This document shows, in pieces, positions 36,071 through 50,000 of a stretch of DNA of 64,000 nucleotides (the stretch's first letter is position 1; every line of letters starts with the position of its first letter). The notes under the pieces are model-generated. The model did no database searches. It saw nothing but the letters and a program-made list of their open reading frames with translations, and was not told the DNA's origin. Position numbers and translations under genes: made by a program. The DNA comes from Camarhynchus parvulus (Eukaryota > Chordata > Aves > Passeriformes > Thraupidae): NCBI RefSeq assembly GCF_901933205.1, contig NC_044574.1, positions 22,429,733-22,493,732 on the forward strand, in the 5' to 3' direction.

Positions 36071-39000
36071 CCACCTCATAAACCCTCATAAAGCCTCTTG
36101 TGTCATGAGGCTACCAGATGTTTGCAAGAAAGAAATGTCAGTAAAACCATCAGAACAATTCATTCACCTGTTGACCCTCTTCCTGATAAGGTCTGAGACA
36201 CCTCTGAAAATCATGGGAAAGGGCCATAATCCTAATGAGATTTTCAAGTAGATGAATTATCTGAAGAGGGAGACAGTACCACTCTACAACTAAATAAATA
36301 AGAGAGCAAAACTCACCTAAAGAAATGGACATTCCTTCTCACATTGATTTACAGTGAACAGGCATTTATTATGCTTCACTTTTTTAAAAAAGAAATGCAA
36401 GCAGCTGGTTGCTATTTATTTTAAGTACCCAACATGAAGTTTTCCATAAAGTGACTGTCTCCTAACAAGACATGAAAGCAGCAGGTGTCGAGACCTGATC
36501 TTCTTCCTTCTCCCAGCATGCAGTAATGTTAAATGAAAAAACATTGTAATTTTGAGCTTACAACATTAGAACAACAAATCTGTTACTGAGCTGAAAGCCA
36601 GACAACTTAAACAAGAGAGCCTTCACAGCTCTTCAGGTACTTTCACTTCAGTGCCTTTTGAGAAGGGTCCACGAAGGGCAGAGCTATAACCCTCTTTTCA
36701 TTGTTATTCCTTGGAGCTTATGGCTTTATGCAGCATGGCAGGTTTGGACAGAGAAAGAAGGAAAAATTGGTAGAACATGGACCATCAGTGTCTTTTAGGG
36801 CAGGGCTAGGTTTTGTGATCTTTTACGTGGGCTAAGAGACTACAGCATTGTGCCCGAGGCACACACAGGAGAGGGGCTGAGTGCCACTGGTTCTGCTGGG
36901 GGCAGCCAAGAGCATATCCATGAACTGGGAAGGAACAACTCTCCAGCAAAGGAAATCTGATCCTGAGACAAGTTCATTAATAGAGATGGATCAGCCTTCA
37001 GAAGAAGCTGACACTTGAAATATTTCTCTTTATTAACAACAGCAATCGTATTTTGGGTTTTCTTTTCTACAATGCTTTGGGCATTAGCAATGGACACAGG
37101 AGGAGAGCACTGACATGCCACGGCAGCATTGCTGATGTTACAGATTACATGTTTGTGTAAAGGCATTGTATAACATGGCTCCTGGCTACAGAGACAGCAA
37201 AATCTGCATCACATGCCTACAGTCACATCCTGTAACCACTGGAACATGAGAAAACACAAAAAACTGAAGAAGTTGTCAGACAACGACTGCCACAGCTCAC
37301 ATCACACAAACAAATGCTGCCTGATGTCACAGCAGATCTCTTGTAAAAAGATTATCCCTACAATGTAAACTCAAACAGATTTGATCTGTTAGAGTAGCAT
37401 ATTGGGCTGAATTTCAAAAGGAAAAAACATCATCTCTCTAACTTTGTTACATGTAGAGTTACAACCAGGACTTCATAAAACTTTACACTGGCCTTTTACC
37501 TTGTCATTAAGAGCACCCAGCCTCAGCATTACCAATTCAGCTTTCCTCTTTGTGCCTCCCTTTGAAAAGGTCTGCAGAGCACTAATGATACAGCTTTTCC
37601 TACCACAGAGCTTCTGTTGTCAGCTACAATTTCACAGCTATCCCCCTGCTAGCACTTCATGTTGCAGGAGTTTCATAGAGTGTGTGCAAGACTTGCTTCC
37701 TAGCTGTTTTAAAGCCACAGGAGGCTCATATCTTTTGCAGGAGAAAAATTATGAACTTCAGAAGCAGAGACTTGGCAGACCATATCCTGACTTCAAGGGT
37801 GTCTCTAGCATGATAGTATAAGGTGGCAGCAAGACAGCACTGATTTCCTCAAATAATGGTTTCTACACCTGTTTTTTTATTAAGTTTTCAGCACTGAGGA
37901 ATGCATCTGTGTCTTTGTCCATCTCCTGTTCTGTATCCTATATCTGGTCTCTTACTCTTTTACATGGAACTTTTTACTTTCAACAACATAGCATATCCCA
38001 ACAATTTTTTAAAAGCCTTGATTTTCACAGCTCAGTCCTTTCTACAGAAATTAGAAAGAGCAATATAATTACTTATACATTGATTATAGCATAAGTCAGC
38101 CTGACCTTCACATCAGATGCTTCCCAGTATCCTTATTAATTACCATTTATTCATGGTCATAGCTATGAAGCTTCAAGTAATTAATATTTTATGTTTTGCT
38201 GTTCCACTCCTGAAAGTCATTCTTCCTTTTTGCTTTTCAAATCTGTTACATCTCTACTGGAAAATTTCAGGTTCAGAAGAAACTATTCTTCTTTCTTTCC
38301 TCTGCAGTAATCCCTCTCCATCCCTCACATTATCTTTATGCTCTACCTAAAAGGTGCATATTTGGTAGGTTTTCAGACACAAAAGGCACTTTTTTAGGAA
38401 CACAAAAGAACTTTTATAGAAACCTCATATTAAATCTCATTTTTTGTTTCTTGCCAATGTCATTACAAGGTCTCAAGCACACAGGGACAAGAATCCAGGC
38501 ATGTGCTAACACACAGCAAGGTCCAAGTACCACTAATCCAAGAGGTTCCTATTTTCCTGTCACAAGTTCCAGTGCTGATATGAGCAACAGACATGTTCAA
38601 AAGGTTCTACCTAGAACAGGTTCATGTATTTATTTGTATTTTAAACATGCTATAACTTAAAGATGCGGGTTTTTGCAGCAGAAACTGTCTCACCTCTCAG
38701 CAACATTTTGCTTAGAGTTTACAAAGCAACTGTGAAAAAAGTTTCAACTAGGAGAACAACCAGAAGAATCTGCCATAAAAGTCAAGTAAAAATCCATTAT
38801 AAAACAAGATGTAATGTTCTTTATATTGATTATGAAACAATGACTACATATTAGTACGTTACTCAATCAAACAAATATGAAAGAAAATGCACCTACTTGT
38901 AAGCAAAATAATTCTCAAAGCAAGTTTAAGAAAATTAAGAGGGATAGTGTACATTGCTGATGATGACTCCCTCTGACTATTCAATATAATAAATATATGA

Positions 39001-39854
39001 GCAACACGATTGATTCATAACATGAATCAAGACCTCAAGTATAAAATAAGGAACAGAAAGAAAATTACACTAGCTGAAGTCATTGAAGTCCCGAGGGCTC
39101 TAAGATATGATAAAATTTGACTTGGCATGCAGTATCTGTTCTGCAAAATAAGATTATTCAAAGGGCAAACTGAAAGACTGAAACACAGTAAATGTTCATT
39201 ACACTTATGGCTTCATAATAGTTCAAACAGCCTAGATTTCCTTCTTTATATCTCTTCCAGAGTCTGAGAAGCAACAGAACCTTGTACTGTCAAGGAAAAC
39301 TAAAAGGATATAGCTTCCTGTTTTGAACATTAGTCAATTTCCAAAGAGTTTAGAGGTTTCAAAGACTTTAGAGATGGTAAAATAAATCCCCTATTTTGAG
39401 CTCCACTTTCAATACAACATCCTAGTTCTACAGCATATAGGTGATAACAGGTTTTCACCAGTAGTGAGGTTTAAGTGCATTCTAAAATTAAGTATGCTGG
39501 AGTTTTTACCAAAGAGAAAAAAATACTTGGACATTGTTCTACACAATAAGACTTGTTGATTATTCTGTCTTCTGTAAGCATTAAAATTTATTTATTAATT
39601 TATATCCAGGTGAAGTTAGTGGTTACCAGACATTTTGGATTTTTTTTTTGCCCTACCCATGAGTAAGTGTAGCAGTAGAACCAATACATGCCTTTAGGTG
39701 CAAATGAGTTTCTTCATGCACAAGTAGGGCCATTCCAAAAGTTAAGATGCTGTCTACCTTAGGTCCATCTTGTGCTATGTGGATTTTCAGGGGTTTTTTT
39801 GTAAGCTGCCTTATGTGGGTTTATTTATTCATTTTTGAAATGAGATTAGATAGC
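36071..39854. other. non-coding unique sequence
   Basis: I see no gene or recognisable mobile element. The open frames at 36840-37166 (minus) and 37444-37821 (plus, 125 codons) have no domain, signal or repeat that I recognise. A 9-bp inverted repeat with a 3-nt loop is at 39010-39030. Confidence 0.5.
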
Positions 39855-40164
39855 AGTCACCTAATGGGAACATACAGAGAAGATGGACCCAGACTCCTCT
39901 GCAAAGTGCGCAGAAGCAAGAAGGTTACAAAAAGGGACATTCTGTTTAGGTACAGAAATTTCACCATGGTATTGGTCAAGTATTGGGATAGGTTTCCAAG
40001 AGAGATTGTGGAAACTCTATTCCTGGAAGCAATCAAAATTCATTTGTACAAACCCTGGATTGTCCAGGAAAATTTTGAGTATGTCCCACCTCTTGTTGCT
40101 TAAACAGGGTTCAAAGCAACTTCCACATCTCGTTTTCAAATTAAATCATTCTATGATTCTGCAA
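39855..40164 (+). mobile_element. CR1 LINE, 3' end fragment (old)
   Basis: Landmarks are ACAGAGAAGATGGACCCAGACTCC near 39875, CAAGTATTGGGATAGGTTTCCAAGAGAGATTGTGGA near 39977, and the terminal ATTCTATGATTCTG near 40147. It is heavily diverged. An open frame of 118 codons at 39747-40103 overlaps it and reads the UTR-type sequence, so it is not a gene. Confidence 0.85.
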
Positions 40165-41510
40165 CTGACAGGTAAGTTGAAAGACCCTTTTGGTCCATAA
40201 AGAAATCAAGCCGCTGTCGTCTAACTAAAGAACAGGCCACAGGGTCTCAGAGTTAGACTTTCCTGAAAATGTACAACACCCTTTTCATAATCCTTCAAAG
40301 AAACAGCACATGTGAGACAATCACACTCTGAAATCAGACCATAGGGCTTGCTTTCTTTACAAGTTAGCTTTCATTTAGTCTTTCATTACATTCTTGTTGA
40401 TGTTGAAATAAGCAACCTATGGCTTTAAAATAGCAAGTTTAAGAGGCCTTGCAGGTGGTGATTATTTTTACTCATGCTTGGTTTCCACAAGATAAATACT
40501 GACAAATCCTCAGTACTTTGCAGCAATGATTCCCTCTAAAAATATAAGATCCAAACTACACAACACCTACACAGTCATTTCCTGATACCTAATGGTGAAG
40601 CTGTTATGCAAATGGTAAGATGGTTTATACAACAAATAATTTTGGCTGCAAAAAAATAAGTTACACTAAAGTTTTCTCAGTAGTTGGACAAGGTTGCATA
40701 AGTGTGATCCCCAGAAGAACTGGTATTAGAAACAGGTCCTTGAGCACACCCCTGGGAGCAGTGAGTAAGCATCTTTGCTCCAGCAATTCAACAGCTGGTA
40801 CTCCATGCATCCCAACCAGCCACTGCACATCAGATAACAGCTGAGGGAAATACAGATGCTGAAAGTGTCATTGGCTCAGTCCTCATACAGCACTTTCCCT
40901 GCAATCATATAATACTTCAGTTCTCTGAAGTTGAACAAGGAACAATAACTTCCCAGCACAAAACTTTCTACACTATAACAAAAATTGAGTCACAACTGGC
41001 AAGACAGAAGGCATTGCCAGTAGATTCAAAGATATCTAATGATTTTAATGAGATGCTGTTGTTGTAGTTCAGAATACTAATCACTTCTCACACTGAAGAG
41101 AATAGCCCATGTATGCCCAGAAAAGCAGCATGAGCCAATCATAACAAACCAAAATAGCAAAGTTAAATTTGGAATTTCACAGTGATTCATTGACCTGCCT
41201 TTTTCAAAAGAGCCTTTGAACAGATGTCATTGCTAAGTCATTTTAAAAGAAGCAAATATTTTAAGAATGCTCACTTTGCTCCCTTATACAATTGAATCAA
41301 GCCATCTGTGCTATAGTGGTCCTTAACCGATATTCTATTGACTCAGAAGGTACTAAAAATCATCCCTGTTTAGTTCTCTGAGCAGATCCTTCTGTAGGAC
41401 ACACCTCTAAGGTGTTCTCCAGAGAGTTAGACAAAAGTGGAAAAAACACCAAAAACCCCCACACTTGTTTAAGATAGGAGTTCTGATTCTTGGTTTTTTT
41501 CCCTTTGCTG
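40165..41510. other. non-coding unique sequence
   Basis: I see no gene or clear repeat. A strong donor-like CAG|GTAAGT at 40168-40176 lies directly after the CR1 end, with no matching exon evident. Confidence 0.5.
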
Positions 41511-41936
41511 TTCACAGAATGAGCCAGGTTGGAAGGGATCACAGGGGTCATCTGATCCAATCCCCCTGCTCAAACAGGGTTATCCAAGAGCACATGGCAC
41601 AGGATTGTGTCCAGATGGTTCTCAAATATCTCCAGTGAAGGAGATTCCACAGCCTCTCTGGCCAATCTGTTCCAGTGCTTGGTCACCCCTACAGTAAAGT
41701 TCCTCATATTCAGGAGGAACTTCTTGTGCATCAGTTTCTGCCCTTTGCCTCTTGTCCTACTGCCTGGCACCACAAGACTCTGGCTCCATCCTCCTGCCAC
41801 CCTCCCTTGAGATACTGACAGACATAGATGGAGTTCCCTCTCAGTTGTTTCTTCTTGAGGCTGAACAAGCCCAACTCTCTCAGCCTTTCCTCATAAGAGA
41901 GATGCTTCAGTTTCTTAATCATCTTTGTCACCCCCT
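41511..41936 (-). mobile_element. CR1 LINE, 3' end fragment (minus strand, well preserved)
   Basis: On the plus strand this reads as the reverse complement of CR1: CACAGAATGAGCCAGGTTGGAAGGGATCACAGGGGTCATCTGATCCAATCCCC near 41514, GGTTCTCAAATATCTCCAGTGAAGGAGATTCCAC near 41617, and TTGAGGCTGAACAAGCCCAACTCTCTCAGCC near 41855. It runs from the 3' end into the end of ORF2. Its open frame at 41731-41931 (minus) encodes a short remnant of the reverse transcriptase C-terminal region. It is the only CR1 here on the minus strand and one of the least decayed. Confidence 0.95.
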
Positions 41937-44900
41937 CTTTGATGATACAAAATTTAAACTAGAAGAATTATGTGAATATTTGGAATCACAATGTTCCCTA
42001 AAGACTAGAAATATCCTCCTAGCATTAAGTAGAGAATTACATGTTCAAAAGCACCATAATTCTTAAGAATTTCTAATTTCAGAGGATAAATTTCAGTCCT
42101 CTTGTAGATACATAGATTTGATGACTTGATTACAAAGCTCAAAAATAGCCTCTGTCTAATGGCAGTGATGGAAAGGCACAATCTTATCTCTAACTGTTTC
42201 CAGATCTGCATGACTGTCTCAATTAGCACTGGAGCATTCAAACTTGGCACCCTGGGGTTTTTCTGTGTCTTTCTCAGCAACAAATGTATTGCTTTTTCCA
42301 CAAGACTGTGTTTGTATATTTTGCTAGAACAGGGACACAATTATGGGTTCATCAGAGGTTGCACAGCATAAAGCAGTTTAATCAGTATTGTCTAATCCCT
42401 GAAAACAAAAAGAAGAGAACATTTTATCAACTCCGCCCATGCTGAGACAAAATACTCAACTGGCACAGCAAAACACAAAGTAATGATTGCTGTTAGCAAC
42501 AGGTAACTCCAAGAAGTCACCTGGATTTCTTCCAGTTAATCTAATATTCAATAACACCTAAAAGGTTTTGTTACTGTGTGGGGTTTTTTTTCTTTTCAAC
42601 AAAATATTTCAGCATCTCCCACTGTTGGATGATGAATCCTAAAAGGTAACACATTTACAAAAGGTTACAGAAACATTTTCTCAACATTCTGTGAGGAATA
42701 TTTTGGAAGCCAAATTAATTTAGGAGAGTAGAAAAAAACAAATGCTGTTATTGAATTTCTCCACACAGTTTTACTTGCCAAGTTTTACTCCTAATCTTTT
42801 TCTCTGAACTGCAAGTGCCAGTTTTTAAAATTGCCATAGGAATGGAGTGTGAGAGAAGCCAGTCTCCCCAGTTTCTTTTGCTGTGCAATATTGCTAAGGC
42901 AGCCAGTTGGCCCCAAGATAAAGCCAGATTGAAGGTCAGTGTGCAGATACCAATATAAGCATGAGGTAACAACAATGACCTCAAGCTAAGAGTGCAAGGC
43001 AAATGCAACATTTTAATCCACTCATATCTCTGCTTTCAGATTCTTTTTCTGAGCATGATGTTCCTGCTGTCCTGCAGAGCTGGATGAGCAGAGACACACC
43101 CCATCAACAGACCACACTTTTCCTCTGGGAGATCTGGCATGTCCTTTGAGACATGTGCTTTACTTCACACAGCTAAAGTCTTGTGATTCTGCATTTCCAG
43201 AAGAGGATTGTTTTGGCCACATGTGAAAGTTGTCACAGTAATGGTGGTAATCAGCAAGAGTTACACAAATTGACATTTCTTCTCTTTTTTTTTTTTTAAT
43301 CACTTATTGCAAATCAGCTCAAAGCCAAAAACTGAACAAATAAATAAATCCATTTCCTATTATTTGCTAACTTCTGGAACACTATCAGAAAGTCTTTAGA
43401 CGGATTAAATGTTCAAACATAAAATGAATTTACTGAGTCAGGCAATCATTTCAGGAAGCTTCAGTAATATATTAATTCATTTCTCATTTTTAGGTGAATG
43501 TTTTTCCTATGAAATAATTACTATGTAAGTATAGTCCAGATAATACAGAACCTAATCTTATGGGGGTTATTTTGAGCATCTCCAAATTTGATTACATACT
43601 AATTGTTAGACCATAAAAAGAAAATATTACTTTAAGTCTCCATTCAGACTCAAGTTTTGGAACTGTTCTCTCAATTCCTTACTTCCTCAAGATAAAGTTC
43701 TAAACCAACCTGCATCTAATAAGTCTTTGCCTAGTTGCAATTTTTTTTTAAAGTATCATCCATGCAAGCAAGCCTACAACACATCCTAAGGGGAAGAAAA
43801 AGCACATCTCTTCACTGAGGAAAATGTGGCAAACACACACAGATCTCTTTTTTACAGATATTTAAGTGAAAGTCTGTGGCAAGAATCAAACACTCTAAAT
43901 CAATGTAGCAGTTTCATTAGGTCACAATTTTCTATCAAGCAAGCACATGAAGCGACGAATTAATTCTATCCCCATTGCTGGCGATTGTGCTTCAATACAT
44001 ACCTAACAAATTAAAGAGATCTGTAAACTTCCAACTTAAAACTAAATGAAAATTATTTGGATGCAGCTGTCTATGTAGAATTCTGCAGGGAAGTGCTCAG
44101 GGTACAGTGGCCTTACACTAAGCACATTACTGTGTACCCACCCAAAGTGTATGTTTGCATTTTGAGGAGCAGTAATCTGCTGGCTAACAAATATTGAGCT
44201 CTCAAAACAAGACAAGAGAAATCTTTACAGCTACCCACAGCATTCTGCATTCCTCCAGCTTCTGCTGGACAAGACCTGTGCAGTATCCATGAGCTTACGT
44301 GGGTTCAACCACAGCTGCCAGGCTTCAGACAGGAGCAATCAGGATGCTAAAAGCGTGTTTCAGTGTCAAAGTCCAAGACTCTCAAAACAATGAAAAGCCC
44401 TGAATAAACACACCCAAAAGGTTTTAGTAGTAAAACAAAGCTTAACTTTGCTTTTTGGCAACTGATAATACCAAATAAACCGAAACATCTGTGCTCACAT
44501 GATGCATAAAAGACTTTACAGTGGAGTCTACTTCCTTACTGATAACAGAAATTCTTTTAGAGATCACATTTTCTTACACAACACTCCAGTTGAAAGCTCT
44601 TTTCCTTGAACCTGATATTTATTTTGTGACTGACATTAAATTAAAGTCAAATTAAGTTAGAAAATAACATTGAATTGTTTATAATTGTAAGACCTTGTCA
44701 TAGCTTGTGAATTTATAAAGGTTTGAAGAAGCAAAATTTGAGGAGTAGATGTCTCTTTCATCCTGACACTAGATTATTCAATTTTCAGCCCTAAATTGCA
44801 ATCAGAAGTTTTACACAAATGTAGGACACCTATGTTAATGTGATCCAGCTCAAGTAAAGCCAGCAGAGTTTTGGTTACAGAAATGCATTTGCTTTTAAAA

Positions 44901-46579
44901 ATTACATCTTACTAAAAATTTTCTTTGTACCCATCAGAAACGTTTATTTTAATTCTCATATTGCTACAAACGCCATTTCCAGAACACTGCTAACAATAAC
45001 ATATCACCTTGAAAGTAATAATATTCTTTTTATAATTTTACTATGATTTTTTAAATAAAAAATAAATTTAAGTATTTTAAATGGATACATCTGGAGATGG
45101 TAGACAGAAATTACCTTTAGCAGGCTGATTTACACATAAAACTGATCCATTTGCTACAGTTAGTACAAAATTTACTCATTTACTATTACATCTCATAATA
45201 TCAAATAATTTATCACTTGTGTAAAATAAAGCCAGTAAAGATTTCCTCATCAATAAAATGAAAAAGCCTTATTCACAGCAGGAAAAAAAATTACAATTTT
45301 TTCTCTTATTTAAAAGTGGTAGCAAAGCAGCTTTTAAAGTTGGTGATCTCCCGAGCTAAGCTGCACTTCTACTTAAATATTCTTTTGTTGGATCCGACTC
45401 TCATTGAAAGAACCAGGGAAAGTTTTAGAAAAATATGTAGCTGCGTGGTTGATCAGGAAAAAAAATATTTTAAATGTTATTTAGATGAAAGAAGAGTTTA
45501 GGGCATATCTGCAGAACAAGAAACCAAAATTAGCACAGCACTCCCCTGAATAATACCTTCTGCTTCTCAACAGGACTATTTATCCCGAAGATTATGTGCT
45601 GTGATGCATCTTTAACAGTTTGATCATCTAAGCACCCTCATTCAAAGCTCTACAGGGACAGTGCCTCATGTTATGTAGATGCTGCCTAAATGTCAGCATC
45701 TGGAAAATAGATAACACAATACAGGTATTTGTAGAAAGAACAGCAGCTTCATCCACTGTTTTTTCTGGTAAACCAACACAAGGTTTAGACTGGAAAATAC
45801 TTCTTTTTAAGAAAGCTGCAAGGAATAAGCATGGCTATAGCCTCTGTTCTCACCAAAACTCACAGTATTTATCATAGTTCTTTTTGTAATTATACATGAT
45901 GTAGCAAACATGAAGTTGTAGGTTAACAATCAATGATTTTTCCAAGTCATAAAATAGTAGAAACAGTGTAAGGCCTTTGGAGATGAGCCATTCAAAAGCA
46001 GAACTGTGGCCATACTCCAGGAGCTTTAAGATACCATACACAGCATTCCATTTGTGGTAAGAGAGCAAAGAAAACATTAAAACACATTTGGTATTCTAAA
46101 AGTATAATCAAGTCTACAATAATCATGATACTGTCCACAAACAGCATATTTATCACCATGACTGAAAGTCATACTATATTACACTTTTTTACAGGCTCCT
46201 TTGATCACACTTCTTTCTGTGACATCTTCCCTAACAATCTGCAAATTGACTCAAAGCCATTAAACTGAGATCAATAATACAAGATCCAAAAATGAAGACA
46301 TTTAGCAATGTTTGCATGATATTAGCTTCATGTGACAGGAAAAGCTCACCATTTTCCTACTCTACCTTCAAAGAATAGCAAATTTAATGTATACTTTCTA
46401 AAAATCATAGTATTTGCTAAACAGAAAATATTTTCTATCTGGGGCAAGAAGCTATTGTGTAACTCTACATTCACTCTTGGTTTTAGCTTCTGAAACAAAT
46501 ATTTGGAATACTCTTTCAATTCTAGTATACATATTTACAAGTCTGGCTAAGAAAAATAAAACAAAAAACTTTTTTATTG
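41937..46579. other. non-coding unique sequence
   Basis: I see no gene or clear mobile element. A T13 run is at 43287-43299. A stop-free, locally CpG-containing stretch at 45316-45501 is noted as a finding. The rest is AT-rich. Confidence 0.5.
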
Positions 46580-46740
46580 CTCAGAGAAGTTGAGGATTTC
46601 CCATCCTTAGAAGTGTTCAAGGCCAAGCTGGATGAGGCCCTGGGCAACCCTGGCTAGTGGAAGGTGTCCTTGCCCATGGCAAGGGTGTTAGAACTGGAAT
46701 CTTTCAATCCTTCCAACCCAAATCATTCTATGATTCTATT
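46580..46740 (+). mobile_element. CR1 LINE, 3' UTR fragment
   Basis: Landmarks are GAGGATTTCCCATCCTTAGAAGTGTTCAAGGCCAAGCTGGATGAGGCCCTGGGCAACC near 46593 and CTTGCCCATGGCAAGGGTG near 46670. It ends with ATTCTATGATTCTAT, a clear copy of the CR1 terminal octamer repeat. It is short and truncated at the 5' side. Confidence 0.93.
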
Positions 46741-46789
46741 GATGTACTTTGTGAGCAAACAGTTCACTGGATGCCGCTCCCATAAACCA

Positions 46790-47036
46790 CTTGGATCAGT
46801 CATCAGCTTCTGAAGGTTCAGTCTGAACATTAGACACAGTCTCTGGACAATAATGTAGCACTGGAACAGATTCATTAAGATTGTCATGGAATTTCCAGTC
46901 CTCAAGATTGTCCTGAGTCCTCCCAAGATTTGGCTGGACCATGCAACAACTGAGCTGACCTAACACTGATCACAATCCTACCCTGAGCATGAGCTCAGAC
47001 CAGATGACCAGGTCCTTTTTAACAAGTCTTCCACAA
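46790..47036 (+). mobile_element. second CR1 LINE fragment, same orientation
   Basis: Landmarks are AGGTTCAGTCTGAACATTAGACACAG near 46814, AGCACTGGAACAGATTCA near 46857, TCCTGAGTCCTCCCAAGA near 46911, and GACCAGATGACCAGGTCC near 46998. The order matches the CR1 3' UTR (the TCTGAACAT module, the ACTGGAACAGGTT module, then GACCAGATGACCTCCAGAGGTCC) but it is strongly diverged and lacks the terminal octamers. It lies about 50 bp after another CR1 end. Confidence 0.7.
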
Positions 47037-50000
47037 TCCCCCAAAAAAGAATTTGATGCAGAAAGGTCCATTTATGATGGACCTTATCCACGTTAAAATG
47101 CACTCTTGTCTTTAATTTCTGACAGGGGGCACATTTTCAGTACAAGATTCTGCCCCCCCCCTCACCATTAGCTTCCAGGCCTCTCTAGAGCACACAAACT
47201 GTTATCTCTTACTATTCCAGCCAACTGTTTTCTCCTGGTAATAATCATCAAGCTCCAAGAGACCGTTCACTACATTGCTCATAGTGTGAGTCTCAGTAGC
47301 CTCAAGGGCACGGGACTCTGAAGGGAAAGCACATAGATCTCTTGAGGGAAAATTAGTCAAGTGTGCAATATTGCCTGGAAAAGCCTGTCTGGCAGTTTTG
47401 CATGGGCAGCTAACCTTCAAATTCCACTTTGACTGGCAAAATACTTGAAAGAGGCTTTCCAACAAGCCATCTTCAAAAATTCTTTATCCTCTTTGAAACA
47501 GAAATCATGAATCCCTTTCAAACCTCAGCTTTGATCACCCTAGTCATCACAATCAGCACATCCTATTTTAAACTCAGAAACTCATAACTAAATGTACATG
47601 CACTCAGCTCCTCCATGTGAAGAAATCCTGATTTTCAATAATTGCAAAAAAAATACCAACACATCTCAAATAATGCAATGTTTTTAATATCTAAGTTAAC
47701 CTTTACTTGGCCTACATTAAAGACTTGCTTCTACTAAAAACAGGATTCATTCAATCTCTTTGTTGTTACCATCATTCATAAAAGCAGCCATAAATAAAAC
47801 AGAGGTCAAAAAATTCTGTGTTAATTACATAAAAGAAATCCACTCATGCCTTTCTTTCAAAAGTCAGCTTTTACTTTTACAGAGTATCTCCAACACAGAG
47901 AAAAACCTTACATGCCAAGAGGAACATGGAGAATGTCAGTGCTCTAGAAGAAATAGGCAGGAAAAAAATACAGTCATTCTACAAGTGTTCTTAAGGCTGT
48001 GTTACCCTTGCTGCCAGTGGCAAATAAAATTTTCAGGAATCTCTCGCTAATAGTGTGAAGAATGACATGACTATAAAAGACCTGGGGAATGAGTATCACT
48101 TGTGTACCTGCTTTCTCTTATAAACGAGCCTGCTGATGTGAAGTCAAAATTGCACAGGTCTGTAACAAGCTCAGAGAGACCAGAAGGACACTCTTAGCTG
48201 AACTTTTTCCTTTAGGCCTTCTAGCTTTCATCAGTTTAAGATACCTAAGTGTCTTAAAACTAGATAAATCTAGAATCTTCCAGTTGCAGCCTGTAATCCT
48301 AGAAAGATGAATTAGCATGACAGCATTCAAATAATGCAGATTTACACATGGCTGGAATGAGTTCCAGCATCCAAAACTAATTACATCTCAGCTATTACTT
48401 TCTCTCTTTTTCTTGTCTCTTTTTTGCTAAGAGCTGCAAGACTATCAAAGAAACCAGCTCTGGAGCATTTAGAACTTGATAGATTCAATAAAAACAACCC
48501 TGTCTCCAAATAAAAATCCACTAACATTTTGAAAGGCAATGGCTACAGACTAGGACCTCAGGAAATAGCTGCTTAGCAATATATATAAGCTCTTTTCATC
48601 ATTGCACATTGAAAGGATTTTGCAGCTTAGCCTAGCAGTCCAGATACTCACACAGAAGACCTATTTATGCTTACATTTTAACTGGCCTTGCATGGCATTT
48701 GGTGAACATGAAGGATTTCCCTCAACTTCAGGCAATTTGTTGTTCAACAATATAAATAGGGTAGATAAACACAGCACCATTACTCACCGCCTGATTTTAA
48801 ATTATTGAAGAAGTAACAAATGTCATCAGGAACCCTAGAGTGCTTTCATGCAACCAAATGTCACCTCTTTCCATGCAGTTCACACTCTCTCTCCCTCATT
48901 AGACAATCTGCTTTTCAGAAGTGTCTCCTTGCTTTGCAATACAGTTGCTGCTAGCACCTCACGCTGTAGTTGCTTTCAAAAAATTGCTTTCACTAAGCCC
49001 ACTCTTTGATGGCAGTCACAAATTAAGAAAGGAATTAAAAATAGGAAAAGTGTCACTCATCCAACCTATATCTATTAGGGTCTTTTCTCCCAATGGATAT
49101 TAAGGTTAAAACTCTAAAGAGAGCAAGGAATATGCTCTCTTCAAAAAAAGATATATGCTCTCTCTACAAATCAAACAGGCTTCTGGTTTAACTGGACTTT
49201 AAATTGTGGATTAAGTTATTTCTCAGTTAAATGTCAGTTTTTTAGTATAAACTGCTCCATATTTCTAAGACAACTTTCCAATTCAAAATTAATCAGAATT
49301 AGGGCATCCATAGCAGGTCTTTCAGAACTGGATCTCACAAAGGGGAAACACTAAACTTCATCCCAGAGACATAAATAAAGCATCTTCTCTGATAAAACTT
49401 TGTGACCTAGTTCCTTCCCTGGCTAGGAAAGGACTTATGAGAGGACATGCACTTCACTTTCTCATTATCAAGACAGTAATAAATTGTCAGTCAAGTTTCT
49501 AAATTAACAGATTTTATTAAGTTTGTGTATTTGCATTAACCCCTTTGAAATACTTACCTGTGCAGAAAAAAGTTCTCAAAGCCTGACCATGACTTCCTTG
49601 AAAAACAGTATTGAGAAGGTATAGTAATCTTTAAAAGCAGTAATTACACTATTAGAAAAAGGCCCAAGGAAAGATCAGAAATAAGCACAAAATAGAGATT
49701 TTCGAGTGCAAAAATGCTAATACACACATATATATTAAATACACATTTTTACATCAGTATACCATATATATATTAGACAGTTAGAAAGTCTGTGATATAA
49801 AAATGCCAGATCTCAATAAATAGTATATTATGGTTACAATACACAATGAAACTGTGTTACAATGTGACCCCATGTGATACATACCCAGACAAAACCAACT
49901 GAAAGAGCAACAAGATATTTTTTGGAAGTGTTTTATTTGAGATTCAACATCCAATCTAGTTTTTAATCCTGTCACACTTTCAAGGCTCAGATACCAACTA

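Noticed and set aside
39010..39030. TTGATTCAT/ATGAATCAA inverted repeat with 3-nt loop
   Set aside because: Nine AT-rich base pairs can arise by chance in 64 kb.
49558..49648. 91-bp minus-strand interval with a perfect CAG|GTAAGT donor and a pyrimidine-rich acceptor
   Set aside because: All frames carry a stop and no partner exon was found. The donor alone is not enough.
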